Source: Streptomyces triticagri (GTDB lineage: Bacteria; Actinomycetota; Actinomycetes; Streptomycetales; Streptomycetaceae). Taken from it: a stretch of 64,000 bases of DNA. Location: contig NZ_QUAK01000194.1 of assembly GCF_003429565.1 (NCBI RefSeq), forward strand, positions 62,001-126,000. The letters run 5' to 3'. Below are positions 26,790-35,687 of the stretch, piece after piece (position 1 is the stretch's first letter; every line of letters starts with the position of its first letter). The notes below the pieces were generated by a model. It did not search any database. It was not told where the DNA came from and saw only the letters and a program-made list of their open reading frames with translations. The position numbers and the translations under genes are program-made.

Positions 26790-28222
26790 GCACCTGGCAG
26801 GGCAAGCGCGTCACCGTCGCCGGACTCGGCGTCTCCGGGATCCCGGCCGCCCGGGTGCTGCACGCCCGCGGCGCCGAGGTCACCGTCGTCAACGACGGCG
26901 ACGACGAGCGCTCCCGGGCCCAGGCCGCCGAGTTGACGGCCGAGGGGATCACCGTCCGGCTCGGCGACGGCGCGACCCTGCCGGAGGGCACCGAGCTGAT
27001 CGTCACCACCCCCGGCTGGCAGCCCGACAAGCCCCTGTTCGCGGCGGCCGAGCGGGCCGGCATCGAGGTCTGGGGCGACGTCGAACTCGCCTGGCGCCTG
27101 CGCGGCCCGGACAGCGCCCCCTGGCTCGCCGTCACCGGCACCAACGGCAAGACCACCACCGTACGGATGCTCGCCTCGATCCTCGAGGCGGCCGGCCTGC
27201 GCACCGCGGCCGTGGGCAACATCGGCGTCTCGCTCCTGGACGCGGTGCTCGGCGACGAGACCTACGACGTACTCGCCGTCGAACTCTCCAGCTACCAGCT
27301 GCACTGGTCGCCCTCACTGCGCGCCCACTCGGCCGCGGTCCTGAACCTCGCGCCCGACCACCTCGACTGGCACGGCTCCATGGAGGCCTACGCCGCCGAC
27401 AAGGGCCGTATCTACGAGGGCAATCGGGTCGCCTGCGTCTACAACGTCGCCGACCCCGCCACCGAGGACCTGGTCCGCGAGGCCGACGTCGAGGAGGGCT
27501 GCCGCGCCATCGGCTTCACCCTCGGCACCCCAGGACCGTCCCAACTCGGCGTCGTGGAGGGCCTCCTGGTCGACCGGGCCTTCGTGCCCGACCGGCAGAA
27601 GCAGGCCCAGGAGCTCGCCGAGGTCGCGGACGTACGCCCACCGGCCCCGCACAACGTCGCCAACGCCCTCGCGGCCGCCGCCCTCGCCCGCGCCTTCGGC
27701 GTCGAGGCGACCGCCGTACGCGACGGACTGCGCTCCTTCCGCCCCGACCCGCACCGCATCGAGCTGGTCTCCGAGGTCGCCGAAGTCACGTACATCGACG
27801 ACTCCAAGGCCACCAATCCGCACGCCGCGGAGGCCTCCCTGGCCGCCTACGAATCGATCGTGTGGATCGCCGGAGGACTCGCCAAGGGCGCCTCGTTCGA
27901 CGATCTGGTGCGCGGTGCGGCCGGCCGGCTGCGGGGCGTCGTGCTCATCGGCAAGGAGCGCCACCTCATCCGCGAAGCCCTCGGGCGACACGCCCCGGAG
28001 GTCCCGGTGGTCGACCTGGAGCGGACCGACACTGGGGCGATGTCCGCCGCGGTCCGGGAGGCGGCACGGCTCGCCGCTCCTGGCGACACCGTGCTGATGG
28101 CCCCGGCCTGTGCGTCGATGGACATGTTCGTCAACTACAACAAGCGCGGCGAGGCCTTCGCGGACGCGGTGCACGCGCTCGCCGCCGAGGGCGCCGGGCC
28201 CGCCGGAGCCGGCAGCGCCTGA
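26786..28222 (+). CDS. murD: UDP-MurNAc-L-alanine-D-glutamate ligase
   Basis: MurD adds D-glutamate. The 478-residue protein has an N-terminal UMAG-binding fold (VTVAGLGVSGIPAARVLHAR), the ATP site VTGTNGKTTTVRML, VELSSYQLH, LNLAPDHLDWHGS, APHNVANALAA and YIDDSKATNPHAAEASL. The GTG start overlaps the mraY stop. It is followed by a 78-base gap before ftsW, the first real gap since ftsI. Confidence 0.95.
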   Translation: MSTWQGKRVTVAGLGVSGIPAARVLHARGAEVTVVNDGDDERSRAQAAELTAEGITVRLGDGATLPEGTELIVTTPGWQPDKPLFAAAERAGIEVWGDVELAWRLRGPDSAPWLAVTGTNGKTTTVRMLASILEAAGLRTAAVGNIGVSLLDAVLGDETYDVLAVELSSYQLHWSPSLRAHSAAVLNLAPDHLDWHGSMEAYAADKGRIYEGNRVACVYNVADPATEDLVREADVEEGCRAIGFTLGTPGPSQLGVVEGLLVDRAFVPDRQKQAQELAEVADVRPPAPHNVANALAAAALARAFGVEATAVRDGLRSFRPDPHRIELVSEVAEVTYIDDSKATNPHAAEASLAAYESIVWIAGGLAKGASFDDLVRGAAGRLRGVVLIGKERHLIREALGRHAPEVPVVDLERTDTGAMSAAVREAARLAAPGDTVLMAPACASMDMFVNYNKRGEAFADAVHALAAEGAGPAGAGSA

Positions 28223-28300
28223 CCGGGCGCCCGAGCCCCCTGTGGCGGGCCCGTCGGCCAAGCCCGGCCGAGCCGGGCACGACTGGAGGGGACAGCGACC

Positions 28301-29650
28301 ATGCCGGCCGATGCAAGGGCCGCACGCGCCGTACGGCGCTCGGCCACCCCGGGCGGACCGTCCCGGCGCCCCACGGCACCGCGCAGGGGCGCCGACAACC
28401 CGCTGCGGCGGCTGTACGCGAGGGCCCGCCGGGCCTGGGACCGGCCGCTGACGGCGTACTACGTGATCATGGGCAGCAGCCTGCTGATCACCGTGCTCGG
28501 CCTGGTGATGGTCTACTCCGCCTCGATGATCCAGGCGCTGCAGCTCGACCTGGCCGCCTCGTACTTCTTCCGCAAGCAGTTCACCGCCGCCGTGATCGGG
28601 GCCGTACTGCTGCTCGTGGCCATGCGGATGCCGGTGAAACTGCACCGGGCACTGGCGTATCCGATGCTCGCGGTGAGCGTCTTCCTGATGATCCTGGTGC
28701 AGGTCCCGGGCATAGGGCATGCGGTCAACGGCAACCAGAACTGGATCTATCTGGGCGGCCCCTTCCAGCTGCAGCCCAGCGAGTTCGGCAAGCTCGCCCT
28801 GGTGCTCTGGGGCGCCGATCTGCTGGCCCGCAAGCAGGACAAGCGGCTGCTGACCCAGTGGAAGCACATGCTGGTCCCGCTGGTGCCGGTGGCCTTCATG
28901 CTGCTCGGACTGATCATGCTGGGCGGGGACATGGGCACCGCGATCATCCTCGCGGCCGTGCTCTTCGGCCTGTTGTGGCTCGCGGGCGCGCCCACCCGGC
29001 TGTTCGCCGGGGTGCTCTCGGTGGCCGCCCTGATCGGCTTCATCCTGATCAGGACCAGCCCGAACCGGATGTCGCGCCTCGCCTGCATCGCCGCCACCGA
29101 CCCCGGTCCCGGCGACCAGTGCTGGCAGGCCGTGCACGGGATCTACGCCCTCGCGTCAGGCGGATTCTTCGGTTCCGGCCTGGGTGCGAGTGTGGAAAAA
29201 TGGGGTCAACTCCCCGAACCGCACACCGACTTCATTTTCGCGATCACCGGGGAGGAACTGGGTCTCGCGGGGACGCTGTCGGTACTCGCCCTCTTCGCGG
29301 CTCTAGGCTATGCGGGTATCCGCGTGGCCGGACGCACGGAGGACCCCTTCGTGAGGTACGCAGCGGGAGGTGTGACCACGTGGATCACGGCCCAGGCCGT
29401 GATCAACGTCGGTGCGGTGCTCGGCCTGTTGCCGATCGCCGGGGTGCCCCTGCCGCTGTTCTCCTACGGAGGGTCCGCGCTGCTGCCGACCATGTTCGCC
29501 ATCGGGCTGCTCATCGCGTTCGCGCGGGAGGAACCCACGGCGAGAGCGGCTCTTGCCGGACAGCAGCGGCTGTTCGGCAGGAAGCGGGCCGCGGTGAGAT
29601 GGAACACGATGCGACGGCGTGCCAAGGCGCGACCGTCCGGAGAGCGGTGA
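28301..29650 (+). CDS. ftsW: septal SEDS peptidoglycan polymerase
   Basis: FtsW polymerises septal glycan strands together with FtsI. The 449-residue protein has a basic cytoplasmic N-terminus and ten hydrophobic segments with SEDS signatures: VMVYSASMIQAL, NWIYLGGPFQLQPSEFGKLA, GGDMGTAIIL, HTDFIFAITGEELGLAG, and GVPLPLFSYGGSALLP. It lies just upstream of murG. It is distinguished from RodA mainly by its place in the dcw cluster. Confidence 0.95.
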   Translation: MPADARAARAVRRSATPGGPSRRPTAPRRGADNPLRRLYARARRAWDRPLTAYYVIMGSSLLITVLGLVMVYSASMIQALQLDLAASYFFRKQFTAAVIGAVLLLVAMRMPVKLHRALAYPMLAVSVFLMILVQVPGIGHAVNGNQNWIYLGGPFQLQPSEFGKLALVLWGADLLARKQDKRLLTQWKHMLVPLVPVAFMLLGLIMLGGDMGTAIILAAVLFGLLWLAGAPTRLFAGVLSVAALIGFILIRTSPNRMSRLACIAATDPGPGDQCWQAVHGIYALASGGFFGSGLGASVEKWGQLPEPHTDFIFAITGEELGLAGTLSVLALFAALGYAGIRVAGRTEDPFVRYAAGGVTTWITAQAVINVGAVLGLLPIAGVPLPLFSYGGSALLPTMFAIGLLIAFAREEPTARAALAGQQRLFGRKRAAVRWNTMRRRAKARPSGER

Positions 29651-29656
29651 ATTTCG

Positions 29657-30751
29657 GTGCATGTCGTACTCGCCGGTGGGGGGACCGCCGGTCATATCGA
29701 GCCTGCGCTCGCCCTCGCGGACGCCCTGCGGAGGCAGGACCCGACGGTAGGGATCACGGCCCTCGGCACGGAGAAGGGCCTGGAGACCCGACTCGTCCCG
29801 GAGCGCGGCTACGAACTCGCGCTGATTCCCGCCGTGCCACTGCCCCGTAAACCCACCCCGGAGCTGATCACCGTGCCCGGGCGGCTGCGCGGCACCATCA
29901 AGGCCGCCGAGCAGATCCTGGAGCGCACCAAGGCGGACGCCGTGGTCGGCTTCGGCGGTTACGTGGCACTGCCCGGCTACCTCGCCGCCAAGCGTCTGGG
30001 CGTACCGATCATCGTCCACGAGGCCAACGCCCGCCCCGGTCTCGCCAACAAGATCGGTTCGCGGTACGCGGCCGGGGTCGCCGTCTCCACTCCGGACAGC
30101 AAGCTGCGCAACTCCCGCTACATCGGCATCCCGTTGCGCCGCACCATCGCCACCCTGGACCGCGCGCGCGTGCGCCCCGAGGCCCGCGCCGCCTTCGGGC
30201 TCGACCCGAACCTGCCGACGCTCCTGGTGTCCGGCGGTTCGCAGGGCGCGCGCCGGCTCAACGAGGTCGTCCAGCAGGCCGCCCCGATCCTGCAGCGCTC
30301 CGGCATCCAGATCCTGCACGCGGTGGGCCCGCGGAACGAGATGCCACACGTCGACAACATGCCCGGAATGCCGCCGTACATCCCGGTACCGTACGTGGAC
30401 CGGATGGACCTCGCGTACGCCGCGGCCGACATGATGCTCTGCCGCGCGGGCGCGATGACCGTCGCCGAACTCTCCGCCGTCGGACTCCCGGCCGCCTACG
30501 TCCCACTGCCCATCGGCAACGGCGAACAGCGCCTGAACGCCCAGCCGGTGGTCAAGGCCGGCGGCGGACTGCTGGTGGACGACGCCGAACTGACCCCCGA
30601 GTGGGTCCAGCACAACGTGCTGCCGGTGCTCGCCGACCCGCACCGGCTGTACGAGATGTCCCGGGCCGCCTCCGAGTTCGGCCGCAGGGACGCGGACGAA
30701 CTCCTCGTCGGCATGGTCCACGAGGCGATCGCGGCACGCCACAGGGCGTGA
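29657..30751 (+). CDS. murG: lipid II-forming N-acetylglucosaminyltransferase
   Basis: MurG adds GlcNAc to lipid I to make lipid II on the cytoplasmic membrane face. The 364-residue GT-B protein has the first glycine loop (GGGTAGHIEPALALA), VGFGGYVALPG, HEANARPGLANK, the second glycine loop LVSGGSQGARRLN and the donor-site CRAGAMTVAELSAVGLPA. The start is the GTG at 29657. Position and motifs are unambiguous. Confidence 0.96.
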   Translation: MHVVLAGGGTAGHIEPALALADALRRQDPTVGITALGTEKGLETRLVPERGYELALIPAVPLPRKPTPELITVPGRLRGTIKAAEQILERTKADAVVGFGGYVALPGYLAAKRLGVPIIVHEANARPGLANKIGSRYAAGVAVSTPDSKLRNSRYIGIPLRRTIATLDRARVRPEARAAFGLDPNLPTLLVSGGSQGARRLNEVVQQAAPILQRSGIQILHAVGPRNEMPHVDNMPGMPPYIPVPYVDRMDLAYAAADMMLCRAGAMTVAELSAVGLPAAYVPLPIGNGEQRLNAQPVVKAGGGLLVDDAELTPEWVQHNVLPVLADPHRLYEMSRAASEFGRRDADELLVGMVHEAIAARHRA

Positions 30752-30765
30752 GAAGGCAGGGGAGT

Positions 30766-31566
30766 GTGGCCGGACCCACCGCCGTCAAGGGCGGTACCAG
30801 ACAGCGGGACTCGAGCCCGGTCCGCACTCCCCGCCCGCCCGCTCCCGGGCGGCGCCTGCGCCTGCCCTCGCGGCGCGCCCTCGTTGTGGCCCTGATCGCC
30901 GTCGTTCTGCTGGGCGGCGGCGGGAGTTGGCTGCTGTACGGCTCGCCGTGGCTGCGGGTCGAGCGCGTCAGCACCTCCGGCACCGGCGTACTGACTCCGC
31001 AGGAGGTGAAGGACGCGGCGGCCGTGCCGGTGGGCGCACCGCTGATTTCCGTCGACACAGGGGCCATTGAGGACCGGCTGCGCCGGGAATTGCCGCGCAT
31101 CGAGTCGGTGGAAGCCGTGCGTTCATGGCCGCACGGAATCGGTCTGAAGGTGACCGAACGCAAGCCCGTACTGCTCATCAAAAAGGGCCGAAACTTCATC
31201 GAAGTGGACGCCGCAGGCGTGCGGTTCGCCACCGTGCCCCGCGCACCGCGAGGCGTTCCGCTCCTCGAATTGTCGGCCGAGCGGTCGCCGAGTCTGAGCC
31301 GATTCGGCACCGACCGGCTGCGGCGGGAAGCGGTCAAGGTCGCAGGCGATCTGCCATCCGCGATCGCCGGCGACACCCGAGCCGTCAAAGTGCGTTCATA
31401 TGACTCCGTCGTACTGGAGTTGAAGTCCGGGCGCACGGTCGAGTGGGGCAGCAGCGAGAAGGGGCGCGCGAAGGGTGCCACGCTCACCGCGTTGTTGAAA
31501 GCGGCGCCGAAGGCACGGCACTTCGATGTATCGGCTCCCACCGCCCCTGCGGTATCAGGGAGTTGA
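30766..31566 (+). CDS. ftsQ: divisome protein FtsQ
   Basis: FtsQ (DivIB) links FtsL/FtsB-like proteins to the divisome. The 266-residue protein has a basic cytoplasmic start, one membrane segment (about residues 38-56, RALVVALIAVVLLGGGGSWL), then a POTRA domain (WLRVERVSTSGTGVLTPQEV) and a beta domain with VRSWPHGIGLKVTERKPVLL. The GTG start has AGGCAGGGGAG immediately upstream. murC, which often precedes ftsQ in other bacteria, is missing here. Confidence 0.92.
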   Translation: MAGPTAVKGGTRQRDSSPVRTPRPPAPGRRLRLPSRRALVVALIAVVLLGGGGSWLLYGSPWLRVERVSTSGTGVLTPQEVKDAAAVPVGAPLISVDTGAIEDRLRRELPRIESVEAVRSWPHGIGLKVTERKPVLLIKKGRNFIEVDAAGVRFATVPRAPRGVPLLELSAERSPSLSRFGTDRLRREAVKVAGDLPSAIAGDTRAVKVRSYDSVVLELKSGRTVEWGSSEKGRAKGATLTALLKAAPKARHFDVSAPTAPAVSGS

Positions 31567-31850
31567 CGCACATACTTCCTGGCCAGCACCCTGGTTGGTC
31601 AGCGCAACGGCTGATCACATAGGGTGAAAAGAAAAACGGGAGGTTCGGCGTGTTCGTTGAACGTGCGCCACTTGTCGACTTAGTGTCCTGTTCGGAAGGG
31701 TCAGACGAGATCCAGCAACAGACACATTGGTAACCCTGAACTTCAGCGTTAGGGTTCGGGTCGGCGTTCGGACCGTCCCATTCGGCATCAGTCGTCGCAG
31801 CGCACGCACGGCGGGCGGCGACACGTAACTCGAGGCGAGAGGCCTTCGAC
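31567..31850 (+). promoter_or_regulatory. ftsZ promoter region with GACAC motifs
   Basis: This 284-base gap is more AT-rich than its surroundings and is the expected site of the multiple ftsZ promoters known in Streptomyces. It contains GTGTC at 31683-31687 and GACAC at 31721-31725 and 31820-31824, the core recognised by the sporulation regulator WhiA. Which -10 boxes are used cannot be told; the TTAGTGT (31679-31685) and TTAGGGT (31749-31755) stretches are possible. Confidence 0.5.
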
Positions 31851-33086
31851 GTGGCAGCACCGCAGAACTACCTCGCAGTCATCAAAGTCATCGGTGTCGG
31901 CGGCGGTGGTGTCAATGCCATCAACCGGATGATCGAGGTTGGTCTCAAGGGCGTCGAGTTCATCGCGATCAACACTGACGCACAAGCCCTGTTGATGAGC
32001 GACGCCGATGTCAAGCTCGACGTCGGCCGTGAACTCACCCGTGGCCTCGGCGCGGGCGCCAATCCGGCGGTCGGTCGCAAGGCCGCCGAAGACCACCGCG
32101 AGGAGATCGAGGAGGTCCTCAAGGGGGCCGACATGGTCTTCGTCACCGCCGGTGAAGGCGGCGGCACCGGAACCGGCGGCGCCCCCGTGGTCGCCAATAT
32201 CGCGCGCTCGCTCGGCGCGCTGACCATCGGCGTGGTCACCCGGCCCTTCACCTTCGAGGGCCGCCGCCGCGCCAATCAGGCGGAGGACGGCATCGCGGAA
32301 CTTCGCGAAGAGGTCGACACCCTCATCGTCATCCCCAACGACCGCCTGCTCTCGATCTCGGACCGCCAGGTCAGCGTGCTCGACGCGTTCAAGTCCGCGG
32401 ACCAGGTCCTGCTCTCCGGTGTGCAGGGCATCACCGACCTGATCACCACCCCCGGCCTGATCAACCTCGACTTCGCCGACGTCAAGTCCGTGATGTCCGA
32501 GGCGGGTTCGGCCCTCATGGGCATCGGCTCGGCGCGCGGCGACGACCGCGCGGTGGCCGCCGCGGAGATGGCGATCTCCTCGCCACTTCTGGAGGCCTCG
32601 ATCGACGGGGCACGCGGAGTGCTCCTGTCCATCTCCGGCGGCTCCGATCTCGGTCTCTTCGAGATCAATGAGGCCGCCCAACTGGTCAGCGAAGCGGCGC
32701 ATCCCGAAGCCAACATCATCTTCGGCGCGGTGATCGACGACGCCCTCGGCGACGAGGTGCGGGTCACGGTGATCGCCGCGGGCTTCGACGGCGGCCAGCC
32801 GCCGAACAAGCGGGAGAGCGCGGCGGGAGTCACGGGGGCCAAGCGGGAGGAGGCCGGCCAGGCCTCCTCGGCCAGGCCCTCCGAGTCCCGCCCCGCCTTC
32901 GGGGCGCTCGGCAGCGTCACCCCGCGCGAAGAGCCGCAGGACGAGCCCGCTCCCGCGTCGGCTCCCGAGCCCGCGCCGGTGAACGAGGTCTCGTCGGCGC
33001 CGGTCACGCCCCCGCAGGTACCGCCGGCCCGGCCGTACCAGGACAGCCAGGCCGAAGAGCTGGATGTCCCGGACTTCCTGAAGTAA
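31851..33086 (+). CDS. ftsZ: cell division GTPase FtsZ
   Basis: FtsZ polymerises into the Z-ring and drives vegetative and sporulation septation. The 411-residue protein has IKVIGVGGGGVNAINRMIE, the tubulin signature GEGGGTGTGGAPVVA, the NDRLLSISDRQVSVLDAFK region and the T7 loop NLDFADVKSVM. A variable Ala/Pro/Glu-rich linker leads to the conserved C-terminal peptide ELDVPDFLK that binds membrane anchors, here most likely SepF because ftsA is absent. The GTG start follows a 284-base promoter region. Confidence 0.98.
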   Translation: MAAPQNYLAVIKVIGVGGGGVNAINRMIEVGLKGVEFIAINTDAQALLMSDADVKLDVGRELTRGLGAGANPAVGRKAAEDHREEIEEVLKGADMVFVTAGEGGGTGTGGAPVVANIARSLGALTIGVVTRPFTFEGRRRANQAEDGIAELREEVDTLIVIPNDRLLSISDRQVSVLDAFKSADQVLLSGVQGITDLITTPGLINLDFADVKSVMSEAGSALMGIGSARGDDRAVAAAEMAISSPLLEASIDGARGVLLSISGGSDLGLFEINEAAQLVSEAAHPEANIIFGAVIDDALGDEVRVTVIAAGFDGGQPPNKRESAAGVTGAKREEAGQASSARPSESRPAFGALGSVTPREEPQDEPAPASAPEPAPVNEVSSAPVTPPQVPPARPYQDSQAEELDVPDFLK

Positions 33087-33826
33087 TGCCACGTCCCATA
33101 GCGGCGACGCACGACACCGTGGACGGCGCGCACTTCGCCTTCACCGACAGGTGGGGCGGGGTGAGCGCCGTTCCGTACGAGGAGTTGAACCTCGGCGGAG
33201 CGGTGGGCGACGAGCCCGAAGCCGTACTGAGCAATCGCGAACTCGTGGCGAAGCACCTGGAGATCGACCCGGACCACGTGGTCTGGATGAACCAGGTGCA
33301 CGGACGCGAGGTCGCCACCGTGGACGCCCCCTGGGGAGTGTCCGAAGTGCCCGGAACGGACGCGGTGGTGACCGCCCGGCGCGGACTCGCGCTCGCGGTG
33401 CTCACCGCGGACTGCACCCCTGTACTCCTCGCCGACCCGGTCGCGAAGATCGCGGGCGCCGCGCACGCGGGCCGGCCCGGCATGATCGCGGGCGTGGTCC
33501 CCGCGGCGGTCGAGGCCATGGTGCGGCTCGGAGCGCGGCCGGACCGGATCATCGCCCGCACCGGGCCCGCGGTCTGCGGCAGTTGCTACGAAGTTCCCGA
33601 GCGGATGCGGGACGAGGTCGCCGAAGTGGAGCCCGCGGCGTACGCCGAGACCAGCTGGGGGACTCCGGCGGTCGATGTGACCGCCGGGGTGGACGCGCAG
33701 TTGGAGCGGCTCGGGGTTCGCGACCGCAGGCTCTCCGCGGTGTGCACCCGGGAATCCGCGGACCACTTCTCGTACCGCCGTGATCGGACCACCGGTCGGC
33801 TCGCGGGCTATGTATGGCTGGATTGA
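33086..33826 (+). CDS. pgeF: PgeF-type laccase-domain protein (peptidoglycan editing factor)
   Basis: The YfiH/PgeF family contains a metal site formed by one Cys and two His; the residues appear here as NQVHGREV, LTADCTPVLLAD and AAHAGRPGM. Members act as purine nucleoside phosphorylases or adenosine deaminases in vitro, and the E. coli protein helps keep peptidoglycan correct. The 246-residue length is normal. ATG overlaps the TAA of ftsZ by one base (TAATG), so it is probably co-translated with ftsZ. Confidence 0.9.
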   Translation: MPRPIAATHDTVDGAHFAFTDRWGGVSAVPYEELNLGGAVGDEPEAVLSNRELVAKHLEIDPDHVVWMNQVHGREVATVDAPWGVSEVPGTDAVVTARRGLALAVLTADCTPVLLADPVAKIAGAAHAGRPGMIAGVVPAAVEAMVRLGARPDRIIARTGPAVCGSCYEVPERMRDEVAEVEPAAYAETSWGTPAVDVTAGVDAQLERLGVRDRRLSAVCTRESADHFSYRRDRTTGRLAGYVWLD

Positions 33827-33832
33827 TGGGGC

Positions 33833-34552
33833 ATGACGGACCGTAAGGCAGAAATCGCCGCAAACCTCGCGAAGGTGGAGGAGCGCATCGCCTCGGCGTG
33901 CGCGGCCGCCGGGCGGAAGCGGGAAGAGGTGACGCTCATCGTGGTCACCAAGACGTACCCGGCCGACGATGTGCGTCTGCTGTCGGAACTCGGCGTGCGG
34001 CACGTGGCGGAGAACCGGGACCAGGACGCGGCACCCAAGGCGGCCGCGTGCACGGATCTGCCTCTCACTTGGCACTTCGTCGGTCAATTGCAGACCAACA
34101 AGGTGCGTTCTGTGGTCGGTTATGCCGATGTGGTGCAGTCGGTGGACCGGCCGAAGCTGGTGTCCGCCCTCTCCGCCGCGGCGGTGCGGGCGGACCGTGA
34201 ACTCGACTGTCTGATCCAGGTCGCCCTGGATGCGGACGAAGGTGGCCGTGGCGAGCGCGGAGGTGTGGCGCCGGACGGCATCGAGGAGTTGGCCGGACTC
34301 GTGGCGGATGCGCCCGGTTTGCGGATCGGCGGTCTGATGACCGTGGCGCCGCTCGCCGGGCCGTTCGCCGATCGGCAACAGGCGGCGTTCGAGCGGCTGG
34401 TGGAATTCTCAACCCTCCTGCGCGCAGCCCATCCGGCTGCGAACATGGTGTCAGCAGGGATGAGTTCGGACCTCGAGCAGGCCGTGGCGGCCGGAGCGAC
34501 ACATGTGCGCGTCGGTACTGCGGTCCTCGGAGTCCGACCCCGGCTCCGGTAA
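33833..34552 (+). CDS. YggS-type PLP-binding protein
   Basis: The 239-residue protein is a single-domain alanine racemase-fold protein that binds pyridoxal phosphate and helps keep PLP balance. The PLP lysine lies in VVTKTYPADDVRLL; other motifs are HVAENRDQDAAPKA, WHFVGQLQTNKVR and MGMSSDLE-like VSAGMSSDLEQAV. Its place between pgeF and sepF (the ylmDE-sepF order) is conserved in Gram-positive bacteria. Confidence 0.92.
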   Translation: MTDRKAEIAANLAKVEERIASACAAAGRKREEVTLIVVTKTYPADDVRLLSELGVRHVAENRDQDAAPKAAACTDLPLTWHFVGQLQTNKVRSVVGYADVVQSVDRPKLVSALSAAAVRADRELDCLIQVALDADEGGRGERGGVAPDGIEELAGLVADAPGLRIGGLMTVAPLAGPFADRQQAAFERLVEFSTLLRAAHPAANMVSAGMSSDLEQAVAAGATHVRVGTAVLGVRPRLR

Positions 34553-34677
34553 CGTCGCCAAGCAAGTCGGACCACAGCACAAAATATGGTCATTCCCGCA
34601 GATCAGTGGGGAGACCGTGTGGATCGCGGACACTTGGTGGAGTCAGCGGATCCACCACAGAGCGGAGGACTCAGAGA

Positions 34678-35298
34678 ATGGCCGGCGCGATGCGCAAGAT
34701 GGCGGTCTACCTCGGCCTCGTGGAGGACGACGGTTACGACGGCCGGGGATTCGACCCCGACGACGAGTTCGAACCGGAGCTGGATCCGGAGCCCGAGCGG
34801 GACCGCAGACGGCATGAGCCGCATCCGGTACAGGAGGAGGAACCGGCACGAAAGGTACATGCGCCGGCCCCCCGTGAACCGCTGCCGCAGTCCGCGCCCG
34901 TGCCTGCCGAAATTGGACGTCCGGCACGTATCGCCCCCGTGGCATCCATCACACCTGAACGCCAGAGCCTGGAGAAGAACGCACCGGTGATCATGCCCAA
35001 AGTTGTGTCCGAGCGGGAGCCGTACCGCATCACCACATTGCACCCCCGGACGTACAACGAGGCCCGTACCATCGGGGAACACTTCCGTGAGGGCACCCCG
35101 GTGATCATGAATCTCACGGAGATGGACGACACGGATGCGAAGCGACTTGTCGACTTCGCGGCCGGTCTGGTCTTCGGACTGCATGGCAGCATTGAACGAG
35201 TGACGCAGAAGGTGTTCCTGTTGTCGCCTGCTAACGTCGATGTCACGGCGGAGGACAAGGCCCGCATCGCAGAGGGCGGGTTCTTCAACCAGAGCTGA
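34678..35298 (+). CDS. sepF: Z-ring membrane anchor SepF
   Basis: SepF binds the FtsZ C-terminal peptide and the membrane. The 206-residue protein has an N-terminal amphipathic helix (MAGAMRKMAVYLGLVEDDGY), an acidic/Pro linker and a C-terminal SepF domain (ITTLHPRTYNEARTIGEHF, PVIMNLTEMDDTDAKRLVDF, FGLHGSIERVTQKVFLLSP). With ftsA missing, it is the likely Z-ring tether. ATG at 34678 has GGAGGAC seven bases upstream. Confidence 0.95.
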   Translation: MAGAMRKMAVYLGLVEDDGYDGRGFDPDDEFEPELDPEPERDRRRHEPHPVQEEEPARKVHAPAPREPLPQSAPVPAEIGRPARIAPVASITPERQSLEKNAPVIMPKVVSEREPYRITTLHPRTYNEARTIGEHFREGTPVIMNLTEMDDTDAKRLVDFAAGLVFGLHGSIERVTQKVFLLSPANVDVTAEDKARIAEGGFFNQS

Positions 35299-35347
35299 GA
35301 CGCAACACCGGATACGGCAAGAGTCAGGGGAGAGGGAAGCGCGAGTC

Positions 35348-35632
35348 ATGAGCGTTGTCTGGGAAGTGCTCTACATCGCGCTGATGTGTTTCCTGATCGT
35401 GCTGATCTTCCGGTTGGTCATGGACTACGTCTTCCAGTTCGCCCGCTCGTGGCAACCCGGCAAGGCGATGGTGGTCGTACTCGAGGCCACCTACACTGTC
35501 ACCGATCCACCGCTCAAGCTTCTGCGGCGGTTCATCCCGCCGTTGCGCCTCGGGGGCGTGGCGCTCGACTTGTCCTTCTTCGTGCTGATGATCATCGTCT
35601 ACATCCTGATCTCCGTCGTGAGCCGGCTGTGA
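35348..35632 (+). CDS. YggT-family membrane protein
   Basis: The 94-residue protein has two membrane segments (VLYIALMCFLIVLIFRLVMD and LSFFVLMIIVYILISVVSRL) joined by the PLKLLRRFIPPLRLGGVALD loop that marks the YggT family. Its role is unknown but it lies between sepF and divIVA in many Gram-positive bacteria, matching ylmG of Firmicutes. The ATG follows GGGGAGAGGG. Confidence 0.9.
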   Translation: MSVVWEVLYIALMCFLIVLIFRLVMDYVFQFARSWQPGKAMVVVLEATYTVTDPPLKLLRRFIPPLRLGGVALDLSFFVLMIIVYILISVVSRL

Positions 35633-35687
35633 GCGCGATGTCAACTACGTTCTTGCCGAATGCCGACGACTACGTTGAGGTGAAGAG

